Positions 7,320 to 15,995 of a stretch of DNA of 64,000 bases are shown piece by piece (the stretch's first letter is position 1; each line of letters starts with the position of its first letter). The notes under the pieces are model-generated. The model was not told the origin of the DNA and made no database searches. It saw nothing but the letters and a program-made list of their open reading frames with translations. The stretch comes from Rhizobium sp. RU36D (lineage in GTDB: Bacteria; Pseudomonadota; Alphaproteobacteria; Rhizobiales; Rhizobiaceae), in contig NZ_FWXU01000004.1 in the NCBI RefSeq assembly GCF_900176345.1, forward strand, positions 124,001 to 188,000, read 5' to 3'. Both the position numbers and the translations under genes were made by a program.

Positions 7320-9806
7320 GTGCCAACATTTTCTCCCAGCCTCGAAAAGGCACTGCACCAGGCACTGACCTTTGCCAACGAGAGGCATCATGAATACGCA
7401 ACGCTGGAGCATTTGCTGCTCGCGCTGATCGACGACGCTGACGCAGCGGCCGTGATGGGTGCGTGCAATGTCAATCTGGATGTCTTGCGCAAGACGGTCA
7501 GCGACTATGTCGATAATGAACTGGCCAATCTCGTGACCGGATATGACGAGGATTCCAAGCCCACCTCGGGCTTCCAGCGGGTCATCCAGAGAGCGGTGAT
7601 CCACGTCCAGTCGTCCGGCCGCGAAGAGGTTACGGGCGCCAATGTGCTCGTTGCGATCTTCGCCGAGCGCGAGAGCCATGCGGCCTTTTTCCTGCAGGAG
7701 CAGGAAATGACGCGCTATGATGCCGTCAACTATATCTCCCACGGCATCGGCAAACGGCCGGGATCGTCCCAGGTCCGTTCGCCCCGGGGTGCGGAGGACG
7801 GCGAAGCCGAGCCCAAGCAGTCCCGCGACCAGGAAGAGGGATCGGCCAAGAAGCAGCAGGATGCGCTCAAGGCCTACTGCGTCAATCTCAACGAAAAGGC
7901 TCGCAACGGCCGCATCGATCCGCTGATCGGGCGCCATAGCGAGGTCAACCGGACCATCCAGGTCCTGTGCCGCCGTTCGAAGAACAACCCGCTTTACGTG
8001 GGTGATCCCGGCGTCGGCAAGACGGCGATCGCCGAAGGTCTGGCCAAGCGGATCATCGAAGGCAAGGTGCCCGAGGCGCTCGCTGATGCCACGATCTTCT
8101 CGCTCGACATGGGCACGCTGCTCGCCGGTACCCGCTATCGTGGTGACTTCGAGGAGCGCCTGAAGCAGGTGGTGAAGGAACTCGAGGAATATCCCGGCGC
8201 CGTGCTGTTCATCGACGAGATCCACACCGTCATCGGTGCCGGCGCGACCTCGGGCGGCGCCATGGACGCATCGAACCTGCTGAAGCCGGCGTTGTCCTCC
8301 GGGCAGATTCGCTGCATCGGCTCGACCACCTACAAGGAATACCGCCAGTTCTTTGAGAAGGATCGTGCTCTCGTTCGTCGCTTCCAGAAGATCGACGTCA
8401 ACGAGCCCTCGATCGAGGATGCCATCGAGATCATGAAGGGCCTGAAGCCCTATTTCGAGGATTACCACAAGCTGCGGTATTCCAACGAGGCGATCAAGTC
8501 GGCGGTTGAGCTGTCGGCGCGCTACATCTCTGACCGCAAGCTGCCGGATAAGGCGATCGACGTGATCGACGAAACCGGTGCGGCCCAGATGCTGCTGCCG
8601 GCGTCCAAGCGTCGCAAGCTGATCACTGAGAAAGAGATCGAGGCGACGATCGCCACCATGGCCCGCATTCCGGCCAAGACCGTTTCCAAGGATGACGAGA
8701 TGGTTCTCGCCAACCTGGAAAAGGAGCTGCGTTCGGTCGTCTATGGCCAGGACAAGGCGATCGAGGCCCTGTCGACCTCGATCAAGCTGGCCCGTGCCGG
8801 TCTTCGCGAGCCGAACAAGCCGATCGGTTGCTATGTCTTCTCCGGCCCCACCGGTGTGGGCAAGACCGAAGTTGCCAAGCAGTTGGCCGCTTCGCTCGGC
8901 GTCGAGATGCTGCGCTTCGACATGTCGGAATACATGGAGCGGCACACCGTCTCGCGCCTGCTCGGTGCTCCTCCCGGCTATGTCGGCTTCGACCAGGGCG
9001 GCCTGTTAACAGACGGTGTCGACCAGCATCCGCATAGCGTTGTGCTGCTGGACGAAATCGAGAAGGCGCATCCGGATATCTACAATATCCTGCTGCAGGT
9101 CATGGACCATGGCTCGCTAACCGACCACAACGGCAAGAAGATCGACTTCCGCAACGTCATCCTGATCATGACGACCAATGCGGGCGCGTCGGAAATGGCC
9201 AAGTCCGCTATCGGCTTCGGCTCGTCCAAGCGTACCGGCGAAGACGAGGAGGCGCTGAACCGGCTGTTCACGCCCGAATTCCGCAACCGTCTCGACGCGA
9301 CGATCGCATTCGCTCCGCTGCCGACCGAAGTCATCCACAAGGTCGTGCAGAAGTTCGTCATGCAGCTGGAAGCGCAGCTTTCCGAACGCAACGTCACCTT
9401 CGATCTGAGCGAGGCGGCTGTCGCCTGGTTGTCGAAGAACGGCTATGACGAGAAGATGGGCGCCCGTCCGCTGGCGCGCGTCATCCAGGAGCACATTAAG
9501 AAGCCGCTCGCCAACGAGATCCTCTTCGGCAAGCTGAAGAAGGGGGGCGTGGTCAAGGTCGGCACCAAGACCGATGACGAGGGCAAGGAGGTGCTGGACC
9601 TCGAGGCGCTCTCGGATGTCGCTCCGGTCAAGCCGAAGCCGGAAGCAGAACTCGTGGCCGCCGATGGTGTCGAAGAGGCGCCTGTTGTCGCGGCCAAGCC
9701 GAAACGTGCGGCGAAACCCGCCGTCGCCGCGGCTCCGGAACAGGCGCCTGAGGATGAGACCCCGAAGCGGCGCAGCGCCGTTCCGCGGGTGCCGAAGAAG
9801 AAGTGA
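7320..9806 (+). CDS. clpA: ATP-dependent Clp protease ATP-binding subunit ClpA
   Basis: An 828-residue AAA+ unfoldase that works with ClpP. A Clp_N double repeat (residues 1-145) binds ClpS. The first AAA domain has Walker A GDPGVGKT (228-235) and Walker B VLFIDE near 295; the second has GPTGVGKT near 510 and VVLLDE near 573. The ClpP-docking tripeptide is visible as IGF (631-633). E. coli ClpA has 758 residues; the extra length is mostly a tail after about residue 770 rich in Ala, Lys, Pro and Glu, ending in PRVPKKK. No middle domain of the ClpB type is present. Confidence 0.97.
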   Translation: MPTFSPSLEKALHQALTFANERHHEYATLEHLLLALIDDADAAAVMGACNVNLDVLRKTVSDYVDNELANLVTGYDEDSKPTSGFQRVIQRAVIHVQSSGREEVTGANVLVAIFAERESHAAFFLQEQEMTRYDAVNYISHGIGKRPGSSQVRSPRGAEDGEAEPKQSRDQEEGSAKKQQDALKAYCVNLNEKARNGRIDPLIGRHSEVNRTIQVLCRRSKNNPLYVGDPGVGKTAIAEGLAKRIIEGKVPEALADATIFSLDMGTLLAGTRYRGDFEERLKQVVKELEEYPGAVLFIDEIHTVIGAGATSGGAMDASNLLKPALSSGQIRCIGSTTYKEYRQFFEKDRALVRRFQKIDVNEPSIEDAIEIMKGLKPYFEDYHKLRYSNEAIKSAVELSARYISDRKLPDKAIDVIDETGAAQMLLPASKRRKLITEKEIEATIATMARIPAKTVSKDDEMVLANLEKELRSVVYGQDKAIEALSTSIKLARAGLREPNKPIGCYVFSGPTGVGKTEVAKQLAASLGVEMLRFDMSEYMERHTVSRLLGAPPGYVGFDQGGLLTDGVDQHPHSVVLLDEIEKAHPDIYNILLQVMDHGSLTDHNGKKIDFRNVILIMTTNAGASEMAKSAIGFGSSKRTGEDEEALNRLFTPEFRNRLDATIAFAPLPTEVIHKVVQKFVMQLEAQLSERNVTFDLSEAAVAWLSKNGYDEKMGARPLARVIQEHIKKPLANEILFGKLKKGGVVKVGTKTDDEGKEVLDLEALSDVAPVKPKPEAELVAADGVEEAPVVAAKPKRAAKPAVAAAPEQAPEDETPKRRSAVPRVPKKK

Positions 9807-9828
9807 TGGCCTGCATCCAGGCCGCAAC

Positions 9829-9860
9829 GATGCCGGGCGAAAGCCCGGCATCTTCGTTTT
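9829..9860 (+). terminator. Terminator after clpA
   Basis: Perfect 10-bp stem GATGCCGGGC / GCCCGGCATC with a GAAA tetraloop, followed by TTCGTTTT. The T-run is interrupted, so termination may be partial. It ends only 16 bases before azlC. Confidence 0.75.
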
Positions 9861-9876
9861 CAATGCCGGACTGCCG

Positions 9877-10635
9877 ATGACCTCCGTCCAACACGACCAC
9901 AGTCCTTATTACTGGTATCTTGCGGGTCTTCGCGGAATCTTTTCGCTTCCAGCCTTTATCCTGATGGTCTCGTTCGTCGGCTTCAGCGCCTTCGCACTCG
10001 AATCGGGTCTCACCCGGACCCAGGCCATGGTGATGACCATGGCCGTCTGGGCTCTCCCGGCGAAGATGATCCTCACCGGCATGATGGCGAGCGGCGCGTC
10101 TCTGCTGGCGATCTTCATCGCCGTATCGCTGTCGTCCATCCGCATGATGCCTATGGTCGCATCCTTGGTCCCCGAAATCAGGACCGAACGCACGCCGACC
10201 TGGGTCTTGCTGATCCTGTCGCATTTTGTCGCGATCACCGCATGGGTCTTCACCATGCAGCACATAGCCGATGTGCCGCGGGAGCATCGCGTGCGTTACT
10301 TCGCGGGTTTCGGGATCACGCTGACGCTGGTCAATACGGTTCTGGTTGGTATCTGCTACGGCCTTGTGGCGAGCTTTCCGCCGCTGATCGCCGGTGCCCT
10401 GTTTTTCCTGACGCCCGTCTATTTCGTCGCTTCGATCTGGGCGACATCGCGCCAACCCCTGTTGAAGCTTGCATTTGTGATCGGGGCCGTGGGTGGTCCG
10501 GTGCTGACACTGGTCATGCCGGGCTTAGATATTCTGGTGGCCGGCATTGGCGGAGGAACGGTCGCCTATCTCATCGACCGCGCCATTCGCCAGCGCCGTG
10601 CCGCCACTGATTTGACAGCGGAGAAATCCCCATGA
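9877..10635 (+). CDS. azlC: AzlC family ABC-independent branched-chain amino acid exporter, large subunit
   Basis: A 252-residue inner membrane protein with about six hydrophobic segments, matching the AzlC family, which with AzlD exports branched-chain amino acids or analogues. GLRGIFSLPAFILMVSFVGFSAFA and LPAKMILTGMMASGAS are typical parts. The start is placed at MTSVQHD because upstream in-frame codons fall inside the clpA terminator. The stop overlaps the start of azlD by four bases. The substrate has not been defined for most family members. Confidence 0.88.
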   Translation: MTSVQHDHSPYYWYLAGLRGIFSLPAFILMVSFVGFSAFALESGLTRTQAMVMTMAVWALPAKMILTGMMASGASLLAIFIAVSLSSIRMMPMVASLVPEIRTERTPTWVLLILSHFVAITAWVFTMQHIADVPREHRVRYFAGFGITLTLVNTVLVGICYGLVASFPPLIAGALFFLTPVYFVASIWATSRQPLLKLAFVIGAVGGPVLTLVMPGLDILVAGIGGGTVAYLIDRAIRQRRAATDLTAEKSP

Positions 10636-10967
10636 TGGCGGACTACTGGCCCTTTGTCGTGATTGCCATCGGTGGCTGGCTTGCTACGGATTTATGGCGC
10701 TATCTTGGGGTTGTCGCCGGAAACCGGCTTGACGAGGAGTCAGAGGCTTTGCGTTGGGTCAGGGCGGTTGCCACGTCGCTGGTGATGGCCGTGACGGCCA
10801 AGCTGATCGTCTTTCCCAGCGGCATGTTGGAAAGCTCTCCGCTCTGGCTGCGACTCGGTGCGGCGGGCCTTGGCTTTCTGGCATTTCTCGCCGCCGGCCA
10901 AAAAGTGGCCGTCGGCGTCGTCGTTTCCATGGCCTTGCTCATTGCAGGCCTGCTGGCCTTGAGCTGA
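10632..10967 (+). CDS. azlD: AzlD family protein, small subunit of branched-chain amino acid exporter
   Basis: A 111-residue protein with four hydrophobic segments, the usual partner of AzlC. It opens with MMADYWPFVVIAIGGWLATDLWRYLG and is coupled to azlC by an ATGA overlap. The YWPFVVIAIGGW and LGFLAFLAAGQKVAVGV segments fit the family. The 3' end is convergent with the HIT gene at a distance of 10 bases. Confidence 0.88.
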   Translation: MMADYWPFVVIAIGGWLATDLWRYLGVVAGNRLDEESEALRWVRAVATSLVMAVTAKLIVFPSGMLESSPLWLRLGAAGLGFLAFLAAGQKVAVGVVVSMALLIAGLLALS

Positions 10968-10977
10968 TCGCCAATGA

Positions 10978-11409
10978 TTACTCGTCCATCGCCGCCTTAA
11001 TCTTCTCGGCATTGGCCTTCAGCACGTCGATGCTTTCCATGCCGCCGGTATGCGGCTTCAACGGCTGGCCTTCGTGACGCGGGATGACGTGGAAATGCAG
11101 GTGGAAGACGGTCTGGCCGGCCGCCGGCTCGTTGAACTGGGCGATGTAGATCCCATCCGCCTCGAAGGCTTCTTTTGCCGCGACCGCCATCTTCTGCACG
11201 ACCGGAATTAGCTTCGCCAGGACCGCGGGATCGGCATCCAGCATGTTGCGGGAGCCCGTCTTGGGAATGACGAGAAGATGCCCTGGCGCCTGCGGCATGA
11301 CGTCCATGAAGGCGAGGGTGTGGTCATCCTCGTAAAGCTTGACGGAGGGAATCTCGCCTTTCAGGATTTTCGCGAAGATGTTGTTCGGATCATAGGCCGC
11401 TGTGGTCAT
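10978..11409 (-). CDS. HIT family hydrolase
   Basis: A 143-residue histidine-triad nucleotide-binding protein (HINT branch). The catalytic triad HLHFHVIPR is clear (H-x-H-x-H), with an N-terminal IFAKILKGEIPSVKLYEDD and AFMDVMPQAPGHLLVIPK as in HINT phosphoramidases, which hydrolyse AMP-lysine and similar substrates. The start MTTAAYDPNN has GGGAG six bases upstream; an ATG at 11427 would add six residues and lacks a spaced ribosome-binding site. No operon partner is evident. Confidence 0.9.
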   Translation of the reverse strand: MTTAAYDPNNIFAKILKGEIPSVKLYEDDHTLAFMDVMPQAPGHLLVIPKTGSRNMLDADPAVLAKLIPVVQKMAVAAKEAFEADGIYIAQFNEPAAGQTVFHLHFHVIPRHEGQPLKPHTGGMESIDVLKANAEKIKAAMDE

Positions 11410-11451
11410 GTCTGTCTCCCAAGTCATTCTGGTGATGGTCAGGCAGCGGCG

Positions 11452-12633
11452 TCAATCCTGCCGCTCGCCTTTGCGGAACGGGCTGTGTTCGGAGAGGTGC
11501 CCGCCCATCCGTTCGACCTCCTCCCGCTCCCGCTGCAGATAGTCGTCGATCGCCCGGCGCAGGCCGGCATGGGCGATGTAATGCGCCGAATGGGTTGTCA
11601 CCGGCAGGTAGCCGCGCGCCAGCTTGTGTTCGCCCTGCGCGCCGGCCTCTACCCGCTTCAAGCCCCGCGACAAGGCGAAATCGATCGCCTGGTGATAGCA
11701 GACCTCGAAATGCAGGAAGGGGTGATCCTCAATACAGCCCCAGTGGCGACCGTAGAGCGCCTCCGAACCGATAAAATTGATCGCGCCGGCGATATATCGG
11801 CCATCGCGCTTTGCCATGACGAGAAGGATGTCATTGGGCATACGCTCGCCGATCAGCGAATAAAACTGTCGTGTCAGATAGGGGCGGCCCCATTTGCGGC
11901 TGCCGGTATCCATGTAGAAGGCAAAGAACTGGTCCCAGATGTCTTCAGTCAGGTCCTTGCCGGTCAGCCAGTCCACGGTGATCCCGTTTTCCAGCGCGGC
12001 CCGTCGCTCCTTCTTCAGGCCCTTGCGCTTGCGCGACGCCAAAGTCTCCAGGAAGGCATCGTGGTCGGCATAGCCGTCATTGATGAAATGAAACTGCTGG
12101 TCGGTCCGGTGCAGATAGCCGGTTTCCTCGAAGATGGGTAGTTCATCTTCCGGCAGGAAGGTGACATGGGCGGACGAAACATCCAACTCGCGTGTCACCT
12201 GCCGCAGGCCACCCGCCAGCAGTCCCTTTATTGCAGGCTCATCCTGGCCGCGGGCAACCAGCAATCGCGGACCGGTGGCAGGCGTGAAGGGCACGGAGCA
12301 CTGGAGCTTCGGATAGTATCGCCCGCCGGCCCGCTCGAAGGCGTCAGCCCAGCCGCCGTCGAATACATATTCTCCACGGCTGTGGTTCTTGAGGTAGCAA
12401 GGCATGGCACCGAGCAAACTGCCGGAGGCATCTTCCAGGATCAGGTGATGCCCGAGCCAGCCGGTCTGCGCCGTGGCGGAGCCTGATTCTTCGAGCGAAG
12501 ACAGGAATGCATGGGACAGAAAGGGATGGTATTCACCGCCGGCAGTTGCATCTGCGCCGGCAAGTCGCGCCCACATCTCGGGCGCGATCCTGGAAAACGA
12601 CTGTTCTACTCGGATTGTCACATCGCCTGTCAT
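11452..12633 (-). CDS. GNAT family N-acetyltransferase of the FemAB-like PF04339 type
   Basis: A 393-residue protein of the family formerly called DUF482, a pair of GNAT-like folds related to FemAB. Recognisable parts are EYHPFLSHAFLSSLEESGSA, MPCYLKNHSRGEYVFDGGWADAFERAGG, YYPKLQCSVPFTPATGPRLL and, near the C-terminus, VEAGAQGEHKLARGYLPV. The acceptor is unknown. Its start overlaps the stop of the GDPD gene by four bases (ATGA), and together with ridA they form a tight three-gene operon on the minus strand. Confidence 0.85.
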   Translation of the reverse strand: MTGDVTIRVEQSFSRIAPEMWARLAGADATAGGEYHPFLSHAFLSSLEESGSATAQTGWLGHHLILEDASGSLLGAMPCYLKNHSRGEYVFDGGWADAFERAGGRYYPKLQCSVPFTPATGPRLLVARGQDEPAIKGLLAGGLRQVTRELDVSSAHVTFLPEDELPIFEETGYLHRTDQQFHFINDGYADHDAFLETLASRKRKGLKKERRAALENGITVDWLTGKDLTEDIWDQFFAFYMDTGSRKWGRPYLTRQFYSLIGERMPNDILLVMAKRDGRYIAGAINFIGSEALYGRHWGCIEDHPFLHFEVCYHQAIDFALSRGLKRVEAGAQGEHKLARGYLPVTTHSAHYIAHAGLRRAIDDYLQREREEVERMGGHLSEHSPFRKGERQD

Positions 12634-13361
12634 GCGGCCGGCTGGCTCTCCCTTGGATCGAATCCCTCGAACGTCATCTGCTCTGCATATTTATAGGTCT
12701 GCGCCCGGGCGATTTCATCCCTCACGGTCCAGGTAATGATCCGAACCCCCTTGTTTTGCTGCTCGGTGATGAACGCGTTCGGCAGGTGAGCGACGTAATA
12801 GGAGATAAAGTCGAGCCCTAGTGCCATGGCTTCCTGATGGGCGGCAAACTCTTCCGGCTTATCGCCCATGGCCGTCAGGCCGACGGGGTAGGGGCAACCG
12901 GCAAGCTTGAGGGCTCGCAGCAGGTGATAGTCGAAGCTCATCAGGGCGACCTTGCCCTCATAGCCTTCGAGAACCTCCAGCACGCTCTCGACAAAGCCGT
13001 CGTCCTGCTCTGCATCGATACCCTTGAGTTCGATCACCAGGGGCACGCGACCCCTAACCAGCGAGAGCATCTTCTTGAGCGTTGGAATGCGTTCCGAAGT
13101 GCCGCCGACAGACAAGAGGCCGAGCTCCGATGCCGTGCGCTCACGCACCTCGCCGGTCAGTCCGCACAGGCGCTGCAAGTCATGGTCATGGAACACCATG
13201 GGCACGCTGTCGGACGACAGCTGGATATCGCATTCGATGGCGAAACCAGCCTCCGCCGCTCGCTCGAAGGCGGCAAGCGTGTTTTCCCAGACGGACTTGT
13301 TCATGTCGTGATAGCCGCGATGGGCGACCGGCAGTTCGACAATCCAATCGGCAGTGCTCAC
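12630..13361 (-). CDS. Glycerophosphodiester phosphodiesterase
   Basis: A 243-residue GDPD-fold enzyme that hydrolyses glycerophosphodiesters to glycerol 3-phosphate and an alcohol. The active-site signature AHRGYHDMNKSVWENT, the metal ligands in ECDIQLSSD and the catalytic VFHDHDLQRLCG are all visible in order, followed by LVIELKG (Glu ligand). No signal peptide is seen, so it is cytosolic like UgpQ. The start is a GTG overlapping the ridA stop codon, and its own stop overlaps the acyltransferase start: coupled translation is likely. Confidence 0.92.
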   Translation of the reverse strand: MSTADWIVELPVAHRGYHDMNKSVWENTLAAFERAAEAGFAIECDIQLSSDSVPMVFHDHDLQRLCGLTGEVRERTASELGLLSVGGTSERIPTLKKMLSLVRGRVPLVIELKGIDAEQDDGFVESVLEVLEGYEGKVALMSFDYHLLRALKLAGCPYPVGLTAMGDKPEEFAAHQEAMALGLDFISYYVAHLPNAFITEQQNKGVRIITWTVRDEIARAQTYKYAEQMTFEGFDPRESQPAA

Positions 13362-13828
13362 AGCGCGATCTCCAGGACGGCGTCGATCTCGACAGTCGCA
13401 TTGAGGGGCAGGGAGGCCATGCCGACCGCGGCGCGCGCATGCTTGCCCGCCTCGCCCAGGACATTGGCGATCAGATTGGAAGCCCCGTTCATCACGAGAT
13501 GCTGGCTGGTAAAGTCAGGCGCTGAAGCGATGAAGCCATTGAGCTTCACCACCCTGGTGATGCGTCCGAGATCGCCCGAGAGCGCCGATTTTGCCTGGGC
13601 CAGAATGTTGATGGCGCAGAGTTCCGCGGCCCGTTGTGCAGCGGCCAGGTCGACATCGGTCCCGGCAAGGCCGGTCACTGCGACCTTGCCGTCTTCCATC
13701 GGCAACTGCCCCGACAGGAAAAGAAGGTTGCCCGAGATCACATATGGTACATAATTGGCCGCCGGTGCCGCAGCCTGCGGGAGGACGATGCCAAGCTCCT
13801 TCAGCCGGCTTTCGATAACGTCAGACAT
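13358..13828 (-). CDS. RidA family protein (YjgF/YER057c/UK114)
   Basis: A 156-residue member of the Rid family, longer than the 128-residue archetypal RidA, and of the subtype with VIESRLKELGIVLPQAAAPAANYVPY at the N-terminus. RidA itself hydrolyses reactive enamine/imine intermediates from PLP enzymes; it needs an Arg near residue 105 that was not clearly found here, so the protein may be one of the Rid subfamilies without known activity. It is the first gene of an operon with the GDPD and acyltransferase genes. Confidence 0.85.
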   Translation of the reverse strand: MSDVIESRLKELGIVLPQAAAPAANYVPYVISGNLLFLSGQLPMEDGKVAVTGLAGTDVDLAAAQRAAELCAINILAQAKSALSGDLGRITRVVKLNGFIASAPDFTSQHLVMNGASNLIANVLGEAGKHARAAVGMASLPLNATVEIDAVLEIAL

Positions 13829-13947
13829 TTTGCTTTCCTGCGTTTATTGTAAAGTCACAAAAAATCCTGCATTCAAGACACGAGGTGCCTCGTTTTTGCC
13901 GGGACTGTTCTTATAGCATCGGCAGCGAGTCCAACAGGAGGAATTGC
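13829..13947. other. Divergent intergenic region between ridA-like gene and eipB
   Basis: 119 bases holding both promoters. A short hairpin ACGAG-GTGC-CTCGT followed by TTTTT lies at 13880-13897, oriented as a weak plus-strand terminator. It sits too close to the eipB start to be an ordinary 3' end and may be fortuitous. Confidence 0.35.
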
Positions 13948-14793
13948 ATGTATCGCTCGAGCCTTGCCGCTGCCATCGCCGCCTGGGCCGCAACGACCGG
14001 TCTGGCCGCCGCCAGCGCCAATGCCGCAGCCGCCGGTGCGCTTGCACCACACCGTGCAATCTACGACATCGAACTCAAGGAGGCTTCGGAGCGATCCGGG
14101 ATTGAGGGCATGCGCGGTCGCATGGTCTATGAGTTCAACGGATCCGAATGCGCCGGCTATACCACCAATTTCCGTTTCGTGACCCGCATCGATACGGGTG
14201 AGCAGGTGCGCGTCACCGATCAGCAGAGCCTCACCTTCGAAGATCTCACGGCTGGACTGTTCCGCTTTGAGACGAAGTCCTTCACCGATGACAAGCTGGA
14301 CAAGGACGTCAGCGGGACGGCCGAGGAGCAGGACGGCAATGTCTCGATTGAGCTGTCCGAGCCGGAGCCGCGGGAGTTGGAACTGGCGAGCAGCCGCTTT
14401 CCGGCGTCACACATGCTTGAAGTCATCGAAAATGCGCGCAAGGGCAAGAAGCTGTTCGAGGCCCGTATCTTCGACGGTTCGGAAAATGGCGACGAGACCT
14501 ATCTGACGACGACGATCGTCGGCAACGCGCAAAAGCCGGAAGCCGGCGACGCTGATGCCGCCAAGGCCGGCGATCTCGCCAATGCCAGCTACTGGCCGGT
14601 ATCGATCGCCTATTTCGACGAGAGCACCACTGGCGACGTGGTCCCGGTCTACACCCAGTCTTTCAAGCTGTATGAGAACGGCGTTACGCGCGATCTCACG
14701 CTCGATTACGGCGACTTCGTCCTCACGGGGCGGCTGAGCAAGCTTGAGATCCTGGGGACGGGCGACTGCAACCAGGCGAAAGCCAAGCCCTGA
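13948..14793 (+). CDS. eipB: Cell envelope integrity protein EipB (DUF1849)
   Basis: A 281-residue secreted protein. The N-terminus is a signal peptide (basic MYR, hydrophobic Ala-rich core, likely cleavage near ASANAAAAG). The mature part matches DUF1849: APHRAIYDIELKEASERSGIEGMRGRMVYEFNGSECAGYTTNF and a conserved GDCNQ near the C-terminus. In Brucella, EipB is a periplasmic beta-spiral protein with one conserved disulfide needed for envelope integrity. The two cysteines seen here (in GSECAG and GDCNQ) fit that. The start follows AGGAGG by seven bases. Confidence 0.9.
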   Translation: MYRSSLAAAIAAWAATTGLAAASANAAAAGALAPHRAIYDIELKEASERSGIEGMRGRMVYEFNGSECAGYTTNFRFVTRIDTGEQVRVTDQQSLTFEDLTAGLFRFETKSFTDDKLDKDVSGTAEEQDGNVSIELSEPEPRELELASSRFPASHMLEVIENARKGKKLFEARIFDGSENGDETYLTTTIVGNAQKPEAGDADAAKAGDLANASYWPVSIAYFDESTTGDVVPVYTQSFKLYENGVTRDLTLDYGDFVLTGRLSKLEILGTGDCNQAKAKP

Positions 14794-14970
14794 CACCCGC
14801 TAAATTACAAGAATGGCCTTGATTTCCCGAGGAATCGGGGATATGGGCACCACCATTCCACACGCGAAGCTTGGGATGGACCGGGAGAAATCCGGTCGGT
14901 TCCGCCGGTGGCACATCAGATGTGCTGTTTGCTTCGCGGGGGTTAAACCGGAAACAGGAGACTACAAGGC

Positions 14971-15738
14971 ATGGCATTGCCCGATTTCAGCATGCGTCAG
15001 CTTTTGGAAGCTGGCGTTCACTTCGGCCACCAGACTCATCGCTGGAACCCGAAGATGAAGCCGTATATTTTCGGCGATCGTTCTAACATCCACATCATCG
15101 ACCTGGCCCAGACCGTTCCTATGCTGTCGCGCGCCCTTCAGGTCGTGTCTGACACCGTTGCTCGCGGCGGCCGTGTTCTGTTCGTCGGCACCAAGCGCCA
15201 GGCTTCGGAAATCATCGCTGATTCCGCCAAGCGCTCGGCACAGTACTACGTTAACTCCCGCTGGCTCGGCGGCATGATGACGAACTGGAAGACCATTTCG
15301 AACTCGATCCAGCGTCTGCGCAAGCTCGACGAGATCCTGAACTCGGATGCTTCGGGCTTCACCAAGAAGGAACGCCTGAACCTCGAGCGTGAGCGCGAGA
15401 AGCTTGAAAAGGCCCTCGGCGGTATCCGTGACATGGGCGGCACGCCGGACCTGATGTTCATCATCGACACCAACAAGGAAAAGATCGCCATCGACGAAGC
15501 CAAGCGCCTTGGCATTCCGGTCGTTGCGATCATCGACTCGAACTGCGATCCGGACCTCATTGACTACCCGATCCCGGGTAACGACGACGCCTCGCGCGCT
15601 ATCTCGCTGTATTGCGACCTGATCGCACGCGCTGCCATCGACGGCATCGCACGCCAGCAGGGCGCTTCGGGCCGCGATCTCGGCGCTTCGGCCGACGCGA
15701 TGCTCGAGCCGGCGCTCGAAGAAGAAGCAGGCGCCTGA
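14971..15738 (+). CDS. rpsB: 30S ribosomal protein S2
   Basis: A 255-residue S2 protein. The N-terminus [35 protein letters not shown] and the [17 protein letters not shown] and [29 protein letters not shown] segments are diagnostic. It assembles into the platform-side head of the 30S subunit. A 177-base leader precedes it, containing several G+C-rich inverted segments around 14875-14915 that could be an autoregulatory structure, but no known leader class was recognised. tsf follows after a terminator-like hairpin. Confidence 0.98.
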   Translation: MALPDFSMRQLLEAGVHFGHQTHRWNPKMKPYIFGDRSNIHIIDLAQTVPMLSRALQVVSDTVARGGRVLFVGTKRQASEIIADSAKRSAQYYVNSRWLGGMMTNWKTISNSIQRLRKLDEILNSDASGFTKKERLNLEREREKLEKALGGIRDMGGTPDLMFIIDTNKEKIAIDEAKRLGIPVVAIIDSNCDPDLIDYPIPGNDDASRAISLYCDLIARAAIDGIARQQGASGRDLGASADAMLEPALEEEAGA

Positions 15739-15790
15739 TCTTTTTCGGCCGCGAACGAATGCGCGGCCTGTCAGGTGTAGGAATAACGAA

Positions 15791-15828
15791 CGGCCGCCAC
15801 TCAGCCAAACGGGTTGGCGGCCGGTTTT
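15791..15828 (+). terminator. Terminator-like hairpin between rpsB and tsf
   Basis: Perfect 9-bp stem CGGCCGCCA (15791-15799) / TGGCGGCCG (15815-15823) with a 15-base loop and a short GTTTTCG tail. In this gene order it probably reduces or separates rpsB from tsf transcription rather than ending it completely. Confidence 0.7.
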
Positions 15829-15995
15829 CGTTCAGGCGGCCGCCGCATGTCGCTCAGCGCAGCGGATGGCCGTGAAGGAATTTCGTGATGATCTCGCTTC
15901 ATCACGCTGTCATATTTACGGGTACAAGTCGTGCCCAAACAGGCGCGGACCGGGTAGATCCCGGTTGCGTCGCGTGAAACGATAAGAGGCAAACA

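Noticed and set aside
7251..8945. 564-codon minus-strand frame opposite clpA
   Set aside because: Antisense shadow of clpA; no start signal and Asp/Arg/Leu-biased product.
14794..14970. Ribosomal protein S2 leader RNA
   Set aside because: Several short inverted G+C-rich segments exist, but none forms a convincing single structure by eye and no known leader class was matched.
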